From positions 24,995-88,994 of the forward strand of contig NZ_JAQQPS010000023.1 in NCBI RefSeq assembly GCF_036688685.1: a stretch of 64,000 nucleotides of DNA, given 5' to 3'. The notes beneath the pieces were generated by a model. That model did no database searches, was not told the origin of the DNA, and worked only from the letters and a program-made list of their open reading frames with translations. Shown here piece by piece: positions 43,172-51,288 of the stretch (position 1 is its first letter; each line of letters opens with the position of its first letter). This stretch comes from JALYUM01 sp036688685. Lineage in GTDB: Bacteria > Pseudomonadota > Gammaproteobacteria > Burkholderiales > Burkholderiaceae_D. The position numbers and the translations under genes were made by a program.

Positions 43172-44107
43172 TTGATCGTTACCGACTCCCCTGATTTCTG
43201 GGCCATGATGGCGCAGATTGACATCATCGACCGCCACGGCCCCGCGCCGGCGGAGCTGGTGCGTTATGTCGGCATGGTCAATACGGCCTTGCAGGTGGAG
43301 GCGATTCCGGGTGCGGCCGAGGCCCCGCCCGACTTCCTGCGCGACATGCAGACGGCGATGGCGCACATCCCTTCATCGGTTCTCGCGATGCTCGATGGCG
43401 CGCTGCTGGGGGTGTATTTCAGTACCGGGCTGGGGTCGTCGGCCATCACCGACGTTATCGTCAACCATGACGGACAGATACTCGGCTCCGTGGTGATGCT
43501 GGACCTGGACGCGTTCATGGACCGCACCGCAAACGCCTGGGCCACCTGGAAGGAAAACACGCCGTTTTCAAGCAGCTCGCAGCTGCGCCTGGAAGTGGAA
43601 ATTGCCGATGGCGCCGACAACACCCGCGCGAATGCCATGCAGTTCTTGCTGCTGCATGAATTCGGCCATGTGCTCACGGCCGGTAAACAGTTCTTGCCGA
43701 TCTGGTGGCTGCCGCCGGAAGCCATGAAACAGACCGGCGACTATGATTTCCTGCGCCTGGGCTGGCAGATCGATGCGGACAAGCGCATCGTGCCCAAGCT
43801 GGAAGAGGATTTTGCGGAGCGCAGCGGAATTTTTTATTACGCTACCCAAGGCCTGGACGACGCCGCCATGCTGTCCGCGTACCGCGCGCTGCAGGACACG
43901 TCTTTTCCGTCGCTGTACGCGTCGACCAACGCCTTCGACGACTTCGCCGAAACGTTTGCGACCTACGTTCATTCGGTCATGCTGGGCAAGCCGGCGCGCG
44001 TGCGCATCGTCAGCGATGACAGCGTGTACCTCGAGCGTGAATCGTTCTGGTCGAGTCCGCGCTCGGGGCCGAAGCGGGCGTTCATGCAGGCCTTATTGGC
44101 CGCTTGA
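43172..44107 (+). CDS. Orphan protein with HExxH zinc-protease motif
   Basis: 311 residues starting at TTG 43172 with a CGAGG purine stretch upstream; an ATG at 43205 is an alternative. I do not recognise a named family. HEFGH at residues 162-166 (in FLLLHEFGHVLTAGKQF) is a zincin motif, and FDDFAETFATYVHSVMLGKPARV about 85 residues later places a Glu that could be the third zinc ligand, as in gluzincins. No signal peptide or membrane segment is seen, so it should be cytoplasmic. Nearby genes give no clue to a substrate. Confidence 0.7.
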   Translation: MIVTDSPDFWAMMAQIDIIDRHGPAPAELVRYVGMVNTALQVEAIPGAAEAPPDFLRDMQTAMAHIPSSVLAMLDGALLGVYFSTGLGSSAITDVIVNHDGQILGSVVMLDLDAFMDRTANAWATWKENTPFSSSSQLRLEVEIADGADNTRANAMQFLLLHEFGHVLTAGKQFLPIWWLPPEAMKQTGDYDFLRLGWQIDADKRIVPKLEEDFAERSGIFYYATQGLDDAAMLSAYRALQDTSFPSLYASTNAFDDFAETFATYVHSVMLGKPARVRIVSDDSVYLERESFWSSPRSGPKRAFMQALLAA

Positions 44108-44122
44108 GCCCGCGCCCCAAAT

Positions 44123-44218
44123 GCGTCACCCTCGCGCAGGCGGGGGCCCATACCACCTATGACGAGTGTAGCGATAAAGCGAAGGTGCTATAGGTACCCG
44201 CCTGCGCGGGTATGACGG
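44123..44218. repeat. Palindromic intergenic repeat, copy 4 (paired)
   Basis: GCGTCACCCTCGCGCAGGCG then GGGGCCCATACC at 44123-44153 and its inverted partner TACCCGCCTGCGCGGGTATG then ACGG ending at 44218. Same two-half layout as copies 1 and 2. It lies between convergent genes, where it could also act as a bidirectional terminator-like structure. Confidence 0.75.
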
Positions 44219-44248
44219 TTTTTAGGCCAACCGTCCAGGCACGCTGCA

Positions 44249-45457
44249 TCAAGCCACCCGCGTATCGCCCCGCACGCTTTCGAGCAGCGCGCGAAACGCC
44301 GTGAACACCTTCTGCATGACCGGTTTCTTATAGGCGTACATGTCGACCGGGTCCATCCCGTGCACGATCATCGCATTGTCGATCTCGAAAATGAGCAATT
44401 GACCGTCCGCGGTCTCGGCGCAATCGATGCCGACGTACTCGAGGCCGATGCGGCGGTTGATTTCCGCCAGCGCGGCGCGGTGGCGCTTGGCGAATTGCTG
44501 GTCGAAGTGCAGCATGCATTCGGCTTCCTGCTGGCGCTTCTCCAGGCTCTCTGCCATCCCCGCATTCAGGTAGTGGATCATCCAGTGCTTCGAAATGGCA
44601 AAGTGACAGATGTAGGGCACCCCTGCGATAAGCACCACACGGTACTTGCGAAACAGGCCGTCGGCACCGCTGTAGTCGATGAAGCGCGACAGGTAGAACT
44701 CGTCCCCGCCAACCCGGTGCAAATACGCAGCCAGTTCGCCGGAATCGGCTACCTTGTCCAGGTTCGTACCCGCATGCGAACCCAAAGGCCGCACGATCAA
44801 CGGAAACGCGTCGCCCGGCAGCAGTTCCTGTACCGTGATATCGCCTGCCGCCAACGCCCCCAGCGAACCGCGGTCGGTGCGGATGGTCTTTGGCAGCAGC
44901 ATGCCGTCCACGCCTGCTAGCGCCGCGCAGACGCCGTCGCGCGACAGCACCGCGATGTGTTCGGGACGATTGATGACGGGCCGCGGCCAGTTCGCCACCA
45001 GTTGCGCCACCAGCGGCAGCAAGTCGCGGTTCGCTTCCGATTCGGCAATCGCGACGAGCAGCACGTCGTGGTCCGGTACCGTCTCCGGCCATTCGGTATC
45101 GAGCGTCAGGAACAGCATGTCCAGCGCCACGTCCGCGTCTTCCAGCAGAAATTCGATCGGCGTATTCGACATCAGGTCGCCCGGTCCCATGATGGTCAGC
45201 AGGCGCAATCGCGTGGGCAGTTTCGAGGGGATCGTGTACAGCGGATCGATGCGGATCGCTTCCATCTGCACGGCCAGCGCCGCCTCGCGCTCGCCAGTTA
45301 ATTGCAGCACCGTCGAAAAATCGAATACGGCGTTAGCGTCGTCCGGATTGGCCTGGGCGCGCGCCAGCAGTTCGGCGCCGAGGGGCCGCAGGTCGACGTC
45401 CATGAACGCCTGGCGCATCAGCGGCGCGACGCCAATCAGGGAGGAAGTGGAGTGCAT
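44249..45457 (-). CDS. TPR/ATP-grasp protein, putative ligase
   Basis: 402 residues. The first 80 or so form a helical TPR-like unit (LLARAQANPDDANAVFDFST, GEREAALAVQMEAIRIDP). A pre-ATP-grasp region follows, and the C-terminal half is an ATP-grasp domain: FPLIVRPLGSHAGTNLDKV, FYLSRFIDYS, FRKYRVVLIAGVPYICHF and GLEYVGIDCAETADGQLLIFEIDNAM, where FEIDN supplies the Mg-ATP ligands. ATP-grasp enzymes join a carboxylate to an amine or thiol through an acyl phosphate. ATG 45457 overlaps the PLP decarboxylase stop by 22 bp, so they are translationally coupled; an amine made by the decarboxylase could be its nucleophile. The longer open frame upstream is an antisense-type shadow of the decarboxylase. 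Confidence 0.8.
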   Translation of the reverse strand: MHSTSSLIGVAPLMRQAFMDVDLRPLGAELLARAQANPDDANAVFDFSTVLQLTGEREAALAVQMEAIRIDPLYTIPSKLPTRLRLLTIMGPGDLMSNTPIEFLLEDADVALDMLFLTLDTEWPETVPDHDVLLVAIAESEANRDLLPLVAQLVANWPRPVINRPEHIAVLSRDGVCAALAGVDGMLLPKTIRTDRGSLGALAAGDITVQELLPGDAFPLIVRPLGSHAGTNLDKVADSGELAAYLHRVGGDEFYLSRFIDYSGADGLFRKYRVVLIAGVPYICHFAISKHWMIHYLNAGMAESLEKRQQEAECMLHFDQQFAKRHRAALAEINRRIGLEYVGIDCAETADGQLLIFEIDNAMIVHGMDPVDMYAYKKPVMQKVFTAFRALLESVRGDTRVA

Positions 45458-46914
45458 GCAGGGTCTTTGGTATAGGTGTAACCGGCCGCGATGACGGCGG
45501 CGATGAGGATCTCGATGTCGGCGTCTTGCGTACGGTGGTTGACGATGGCGGCGCGAATGGCCAGCTTGCCGTCGATGACGGTGGTGGACGGCGCGGCAAT
45601 GCCTGCTTCGTGCAGGTCGGCCACGATTTCGCGGTTGATGCGGTCGGCATCGCCGCACACGTAACGAAAGCAGACGATGTTCAGCGCCACCGGCGCGAGC
45701 AGTTCCAGTTCGGGCGACGCGTCCACCCGGTCGCGCAAATAACGCGCCAGCCGGCAGCACTGGCTGATCGACGCGCCGATGTGCTCGGTGCCCAGCACCG
45801 TGAACGTCATCCAGGTTTTAAGGGCCCGGAAACTGCGCGACAGATCGGGACCCAGGTCGCACGGCCAGACATCGCCGCCGGCCAGGCCACGCGCGTCGCG
45901 CTGCAGGTAGTCGGCCGAGGCGGCAAACGCGGCGCGGTGCTGCGCGCCGTCGCGCACCAGCAGAAAGCCGGCGTCGTACTGGACTTGACCCCACTTGTGG
46001 AAATCGAAAGCGAGCGAATCGGCGCGCTCGATGCCGGCCAGCAGCGGCGCGATATCGGGCGCCAGCATGCCCAGCGCGGCGTAGGCGCCGTCGACGTGGA
46101 GCCAGATTTTTTCACGCGCGGCGAGGTCGGCGATGTCGTGCAAGGCATCGACCGCACCGACATCGACTGTCCCGGCGCTGCCGATGACCAGGAAGGGCGT
46201 GCGGCCGGCGCCGCGGTCGGTCTTGATCTGGCGCTGCAAGGCCTTGACGTCCATCTGCTGGGCCGCATTGACCGGGATGCGGCGCAGGGCATTGCTGCCC
46301 AGCCCCGCCATTGACATCGCGCGCGCCACCGAGTTGTGCGTGGCAGCCGAACAGTAGGCCACCAGTGCGGCGCCTTTTTCGCCCAGCCCGGTACGCCGGT
46401 AATTGGCGCCCAGCGCATGGGTCAGCGCAACCAGCAGACCCATGTAGTTGGCCATCGAGGTGCCGGTAACGAACACGCCGCTGGCCGTGTCGGGAAACGC
46501 GAACAGTTCACGCATCCAGCGCACCACCTGCGCTTCGACTTCGAGCGGCATCTGGTCGCGCCCGCCGACGTTGGCATTCAGGCCGCCGGCCAGCATGTCG
46601 GCCAGCATGCCGACCGGCGTGCCGCCGCCGTGCACCCAGCCCATGAAGCGGGGGTGGGTATTGCCGACCACGTGCGGCAGGATGTCCTGCATGACGCTGG
46701 CGTGCACGCTGGCCAGCGCGCGCGGCGCGGCCGGCAGCGGCGCATGGAACAGCTGGCGTGTGGCGGCGGGAATCGGCTGCCACACCGGGCGCGCGCGGAT
46801 GTGTTCGATGTAGTCGAGCATGTCGGCGAGCATCTGCTGGCCCTGCTGGCGAAAGGCGGGCCAGTCGCGTGGGTCGAGGTTGCCGTCGGCGGGGGAGGTT
46901 GAGTCACGATGCAT
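45436..46914 (-). CDS. PLP-dependent group II amino acid decarboxylase
   Basis: 492 residues. HPRFMGWVHGGGTPVGMLADML and TSMANYMGLLVALTHAL are typical of the aromatic-L-amino-acid/glutamate decarboxylase group, WLHVDGAYAALGML carries the PLP-pyridine Asp, and Lys307 in FDFHKWGQVQYDAGFLLV is the Schiff-base lysine. It should decarboxylate an amino acid (aromatic or acidic) to an amine in the cytoplasm. The substrate cannot be read from the sequence. First gene of a two-gene minus operon with the ATP-grasp protein; promoter must lie in 46915-47020, shared divergently with a hybrid kinase gene. Confidence 0.9.
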   Translation of the reverse strand: MHRDSTSPADGNLDPRDWPAFRQQGQQMLADMLDYIEHIRARPVWQPIPAATRQLFHAPLPAAPRALASVHASVMQDILPHVVGNTHPRFMGWVHGGGTPVGMLADMLAGGLNANVGGRDQMPLEVEAQVVRWMRELFAFPDTASGVFVTGTSMANYMGLLVALTHALGANYRRTGLGEKGAALVAYCSAATHNSVARAMSMAGLGSNALRRIPVNAAQQMDVKALQRQIKTDRGAGRTPFLVIGSAGTVDVGAVDALHDIADLAAREKIWLHVDGAYAALGMLAPDIAPLLAGIERADSLAFDFHKWGQVQYDAGFLLVRDGAQHRAAFAASADYLQRDARGLAGGDVWPCDLGPDLSRSFRALKTWMTFTVLGTEHIGASISQCCRLARYLRDRVDASPELELLAPVALNIVCFRYVCGDADRINREIVADLHEAGIAAPSTTVIDGKLAIRAAIVNHRTQDADIEILIAAVIAAGYTYTKDPACTPLPP

Positions 46915-46984
46915 GTATCGACTGTACCAGATCGCTTGCGTGGCGCGAAACTGCAGTATGCACGGTAGATGGTACGAAACGCTT

Positions 46985-46990
46985 TATACT
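46985..46990 (+). promoter_or_regulatory. Candidate -10 box before the hybrid histidine kinase gene
   Basis: TATACT at 46985-46990 in an AT-rich stretch of the 106-bp divergent gap, 30 bp before the ATG at 47021. No convincing -35 is seen at the proper distance. Confidence 0.35.
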
Positions 46991-47020
46991 TTAATTTTGT
47001 AAACACGCGGCGGCCACGTG

Positions 47021-49531
47021 ATGCGAAACACCGTTCAGCAAGCTCACCCCTCGTTTTTGTCCGGTGGCGGCGAGATGGGCGCCTTGATGCGCGCATTCGA
47101 CTGGGCCGCAACACCGCTTGGGTCGCCGCACACCTGGCCGGCGATCCTGAAAACCAGTGTCCGCATGCTGTTGACCAGCAGTCACCCGATGTTCATCTGG
47201 TGGGGGCCGCAACTGATCCAGTTCTACAACGATGCCTACCGGCGCACGATGGGGCCGGAACTGCACCCGGGCGCGCTCGGCCAACCAGGGCGCGAATGCT
47301 GGCCCGAGACCTGGCACATCATCGGTCCCGATATTGCGTTCGTCATGGAAGGACGTGGCGCCACGTGGCATGAAAACACGCTGGTGCCGTTTACGCGTCA
47401 CGGCAAGCGCGAAGAGGTGTGGTGGACTTTTGGTTTTAGTCCGATCGAGGATGACGCTGGTGTCCATGGCGTGCTGGCGATCTGTTCCGAAGTGACCGAA
47501 GCCCACCGCCATACGGCTGAGCTGGAAGAGAGTTACCGGGCGCTGGTGGCGTGGATGGAGTACGCGTTCTGTGTGCTGGAGGTCCTGTTCGACGCTGCCG
47601 GGAAGGCGGTCGACTACCGTTACCTGGAGACCAATCCGGCTTTCGAAAAACAAAGCGGCATCGTCGGCGCAACCGGCCGCACGATCAGGCAGATCGTGCC
47701 GGACATCGAAGACTTCTGGCCGCGCATGTACGGCGAGGTGGCACGCACCGGTACGCCCCAGCGCGCGGTGCACCAGGCCGCCGGCCTGGGCAAGTGGTTC
47801 GAAATTTTCGCCTTCCGCATCGGTGCGGAAGGCGCGCACAAGATCGGCGTGCTGTTCAAGGACGTCACCGACCAGACCCGCGCGGCCGAGGCCCTGCGCG
47901 GCATCGCAGCACGCCAGGAGGTGTCGCTGCGCCTGGCCGATGCGCTGCGCGACCTGTCCGCGCCCGACGACATCGTGGCCACCGCGTGCCTGATCCTGGG
48001 CAGTGAGCTGGGTGTCGCGCGGGTGCAGTACGCGGCGGTCGACGCCGCCCAGCAAGGCTTCCTGGTGGCCCTGGGCTGGTGCCGGGCCGGCGTCGCGCCG
48101 ATGCCGTCGACCACCTTGCGCCTGAACGACTTCGGGCCGGAGGTGGTGACGGCGCTGTTCAATGGCGAAGCGATGCGGGTCGACGATGTGCGCACCGATC
48201 CGCGCACGGCGCCTTTCGCCGCGGCCTATGCCGGCATCGGCGTGCGCGCCAACCTGGCCATTCCCGTGCTCAAGGGCGGCGAGCTGGTCACGATCTTGAG
48301 CCTGCACGACGATGTCGCGCGCGCGTGGAGCGACGAGGATGTGCTGGTGGCGCGCGACATGGCCGAGCGTACCTGGAACGCGATGGAGACCGCGCGCGCG
48401 CAGGAAGCCTTGCGCCTGGCAGTGCGGCGCAAGGACGAATTTCTGGCGATGCTGGCACATGAATTGCGCAATCCGCTCGCGCCGATCAGCGCAGCCGCCC
48501 AGCTGATGACGATGTTCGAGCTGGCGCCCGCCAGGGTGCGCCAGACCAGCCAGGTGATCCAGCGCCAGGTCGCGCACATGACGGCGCTGGTCGACGATCT
48601 GCTGGACGTGTCGCGCGTTACGCAGGGACTGGTGCACATCACGCGCGCACCGCAGGACATGCAGACCATCCTGGCCAACGCAGTGGAGCAGTCGCGCCCG
48701 CTCATCGAGGCGCAGGGTCACCTGCTGTCCATCGCGCTGCCGGCGCAAGCGGCGCAGGTGGACGGCGACGCCAAGCGCCTGGTACAGGTATTTGTCAATT
48801 TGCTTAACAACGCAGCCAAATACACGCCGGCCGGCGGTGCCATCCGGCTGACGATGGACGCCGACCAGGACGAGGTACGCGTCATGGTCGAGGACAACGG
48901 CGTCGGCATCACGCCCGAGCTGCAGCCCTGTATTTTCGATATTTTTACCCAGGGCGAACGCAGCATCGACCGCGCCACCGGCGGACTTGGCCTCGGGCTG
49001 GCGCTGGTCAAAAGCCTGGCCGAGCTGCACCACGGCAGCGTGACATGCGTCAGCGCCGGGGTGGGACAGGGCAGCCGCTTTACGGTGCGCCTGCCGCGTT
49101 GCGCTATCGGCGTGCAGGCCGCGCCCGTTGGCGCGCCGGTGCCGGCTCCCTCAGCCACGCAGGGAGCATTGCGCATCCTGCTGGTCGACGACAATATCGA
49201 TGCGGCGCACATGCTCAAGGATGTGCTGGAACTGGGCGGTCATGAGGTCGCCGTTGAACATGACCCCTTGCGCGCCATCGAACGGGCCGCGCACGGGCAG
49301 TTCGACGTCGGCTTGCTCGACATCGGTTTGCCCGGCATGGACGGCAACGCGCTGGCGCGCCACCTGCTCGCGCAAGCGGCCACCAGGCACATGGTGTGCA
49401 TTGCCGTGACCGGTTACGGGCGCGAGCAGGACCGCGCGGATGCGCTGGCAGCGGGCTTCCGGCACCACCTGGTGAAACCGGTCGACGTCGGGCACTTGAC
49501 CAGCCTGCTGGCGCGCCTGCACCAGCCATAA
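47021..49531 (+). CDS. Hybrid sensor histidine kinase (PAS-PAS-GAF-HisKA-HATPase-REC)
   Basis: 836 residues without membrane segments. Two PAS-like regions (about 25-160, containing WWGPQLIQFYNDAYRRTMGP, and about 165-290) are followed by a GAF domain (about 300-440). The HisKA domain has His480 in RRKDEFLAMLAHELRNPLAPI, then N-box NLLNNAAKY, G1 VEDNGVGI and G2 GGLGLGLALVK. A C-terminal receiver domain has phosphoacceptor Asp767 in LLDIGLPGMDG and Lys in HHLVKPVD. The N-terminal PAS type with PLGSPHTWP is common in soluble, possibly light- or redox-sensing kinases, but the signal is unknown. ATG 47021 is preferred over GTG 47018. Confidence 0.9.
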   Translation: MRNTVQQAHPSFLSGGGEMGALMRAFDWAATPLGSPHTWPAILKTSVRMLLTSSHPMFIWWGPQLIQFYNDAYRRTMGPELHPGALGQPGRECWPETWHIIGPDIAFVMEGRGATWHENTLVPFTRHGKREEVWWTFGFSPIEDDAGVHGVLAICSEVTEAHRHTAELEESYRALVAWMEYAFCVLEVLFDAAGKAVDYRYLETNPAFEKQSGIVGATGRTIRQIVPDIEDFWPRMYGEVARTGTPQRAVHQAAGLGKWFEIFAFRIGAEGAHKIGVLFKDVTDQTRAAEALRGIAARQEVSLRLADALRDLSAPDDIVATACLILGSELGVARVQYAAVDAAQQGFLVALGWCRAGVAPMPSTTLRLNDFGPEVVTALFNGEAMRVDDVRTDPRTAPFAAAYAGIGVRANLAIPVLKGGELVTILSLHDDVARAWSDEDVLVARDMAERTWNAMETARAQEALRLAVRRKDEFLAMLAHELRNPLAPISAAAQLMTMFELAPARVRQTSQVIQRQVAHMTALVDDLLDVSRVTQGLVHITRAPQDMQTILANAVEQSRPLIEAQGHLLSIALPAQAAQVDGDAKRLVQVFVNLLNNAAKYTPAGGAIRLTMDADQDEVRVMVEDNGVGITPELQPCIFDIFTQGERSIDRATGGLGLGLALVKSLAELHHGSVTCVSAGVGQGSRFTVRLPRCAIGVQAAPVGAPVPAPSATQGALRILLVDDNIDAAHMLKDVLELGGHEVAVEHDPLRAIERAAHGQFDVGLLDIGLPGMDGNALARHLLAQAATRHMVCIAVTGYGREQDRADALAAGFRHHLVKPVDVGHLTSLLARLHQP

Positions 49532-49595
49532 GGCCAGTGTCAGTGTCACAATGAATGCGCTACACTGACCGCTCGTACCGACAGCGGAGGTCACC

Positions 49596-51233
49596 ATGGA
49601 ATCGCGCCTGCACCAGATTTTCCCGTCGCTCACCGAAGACCAGTTCGCCATCCTGCAGCGCTACGGCGAGCGCCGCCAGATTCCCGCCGGCAGCGTGTTG
49701 TTCACGCAGGGCGAGCGCCATATCGCGATGTACGTGGTGCTGGCCGGGAAGATCGAAATCTCCCGCGGTAGCGCCATCGCCTCGCACGTGATCGGCACGC
49801 ACGGCCCCGGCAGTTTCACCGGCGAAGCGGGCACGCTGGCCGGCCGCGCTGCCATCGCTACCGGCACCGCGTTGGTCGATTGCGATGTGATCGTTATCGA
49901 TGAGGTGGCGTTGCGTACCCTCGTGATCTCGGAAGCCGACCTGTCGGAGACCATCATGCGCGCCTATATTTTGCGCCGGATGGTGTTCATCGCAGACGAG
50001 ACCGGCGGCCTGATCCTGATCGGCTCGCAGGACGATGCCGAGACCCTGGGCCTGCGCTCCTTCATCACCCGCAACGGCCAGCCGGCGGCGTATTTCGACG
50101 TCGACCGCCACCCCGAAAGCGCGGGCCTGATGGCGCGCTTCGGCATTCTTCAAGGCGAGACGCCAGCCATCATCCTGCCCGACGGCCAGGTGTTCAAGCG
50201 GCCCACCATCCGCGCGCTGGCCGATGCCACCGGCATCAGCCCGGACCGGCTCGACGGGCGCAGCTTCGATGTCGTCGTGGTCGGCGCCGGCCCCGGCGGC
50301 CTGGCCGCGGCCGTGTATGCCGCCTCCGAAGGCCTCGCGGTCGCCGTGCTGGAGCGCGCCGCACCCGGCGGCCAGGCCGGCACCAGCTCGAAAATCGAAA
50401 ATTACTTTGGCTTTCCGACCGGGATCTCGGGCCAGGCGCTGGCTGGACGCGGCCTGTCCCAGGCACGCAAATTCGGCGCCGAAGTGGCGGTGCCCGTGTT
50501 CGCCGTAAAGGTCGACTGCGCTGGCGAGCATGCCAACGGTTACGCCATCACGCTCGATAACGACGAGACCATCCATGCGCGCACCATCGTCGTGGCCACC
50601 GGCGCGCGCTATCGCAAGCCGCCCTTGCCGGAGCTGGCGCGCTACGAAGGGCGCGGCATTTATTACAGCGCCGCCTTCATGGAAGCGACCTTTTGCAAGA
50701 ACGAAGAAGTCGTCGTGGTCGGCGGCGGCAATTCAGCTGGCCAGGCCGCCGTGTTCCTGTCGCGCCATGCGCAGCACGTGCACATCTGCGTGCGCGGGCC
50801 GGGCCTGGCGGCCACCATGTCGCACTATTTAATCCAGCGTATCGACGCGGCGCCGAATATCACGCTGCATGCGCACACCGAAGTCTGTGCCCTGCATGGC
50901 GACGGCCACCTGGCCGAAATCGCCCTGTGTACCCATGGCGCCGCAGCGCAGCGCCTGCCGGTGCGCCACCTGTTCCTGTTCCTCGGTGCGGAGCCGAATA
51001 CCGATTGGTTGAATGCCTGCGTGGCGCTGGACGACAAGCAGTTCGTGCTGACCGGGGCCGACGTGCCGCCACAGGCATGGTGTTCGGCGCGCGCGCCGTT
51101 TGCGCTGGAAACGAGCCGGCCGGGCATTTTTGCGGTGGGCGATGTGCGCAGCGGCTCGGTCAAGCGGGTCGCCGCGGCGGTCGGCGAGGGCGCCGCCGCT
51201 GTCGCATCGCTGCACCAGGTTTTAGCTTTGTAA
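49596..51233 (+). CDS. Cyclic-nucleotide-binding domain fused to thioredoxin-reductase-like FAD oxidoreductase
   Basis: 545 residues. Residues 1 to about 130 are a CRP-type cNMP-binding domain (FTQGERHIAMYVVLAGKIEI, GPGSFTGEAGTLAGR). A linker of about 135-215 resembles a thioredoxin/glutaredoxin-like remnant. From about 225 an FAD/NAD(P)H domain follows: DVVVVGAGPGGLAAAVYAAS, GGQAGTSSKIENYFGFP, EEVVVVGGGNSAGQAAVFLS, and AVGDVRSGSVKRVAAAVGEGA. The region that in thioredoxin reductase carries the redox CxxC reads YSAAFMEATFCKNEEV, with one Cys, so it probably passes electrons by another route. Ligand and electron acceptor are unknown. Confidence 0.87.
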   Translation: MESRLHQIFPSLTEDQFAILQRYGERRQIPAGSVLFTQGERHIAMYVVLAGKIEISRGSAIASHVIGTHGPGSFTGEAGTLAGRAAIATGTALVDCDVIVIDEVALRTLVISEADLSETIMRAYILRRMVFIADETGGLILIGSQDDAETLGLRSFITRNGQPAAYFDVDRHPESAGLMARFGILQGETPAIILPDGQVFKRPTIRALADATGISPDRLDGRSFDVVVVGAGPGGLAAAVYAASEGLAVAVLERAAPGGQAGTSSKIENYFGFPTGISGQALAGRGLSQARKFGAEVAVPVFAVKVDCAGEHANGYAITLDNDETIHARTIVVATGARYRKPPLPELARYEGRGIYYSAAFMEATFCKNEEVVVVGGGNSAGQAAVFLSRHAQHVHICVRGPGLAATMSHYLIQRIDAAPNITLHAHTEVCALHGDGHLAEIALCTHGAAAQRLPVRHLFLFLGAEPNTDWLNACVALDDKQFVLTGADVPPQAWCSARAPFALETSRPGIFAVGDVRSGSVKRVAAAVGEGAAAVASLHQVLAL

Positions 51234-51288
51234 AGACTGTCAATCAGGGCCAAAAGCCCGATAATGCGTTTTTATTCAGGAGACCAGC

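Noticed and set aside
46991..49033. 680-codon minus-strand frame opposite the hybrid kinase
   Set aside because: No conserved motif; the plus strand carries PAS, HisKA, HATPase and receiver motifs in the correct order.
49538..49566. CAGTGTCAGTGTCA direct repeat and TACACT before the cNMP/FAD gene as a regulated promoter
   Set aside because: The repeat is only two short units and no matching -35 is present; too weak to list as a site.
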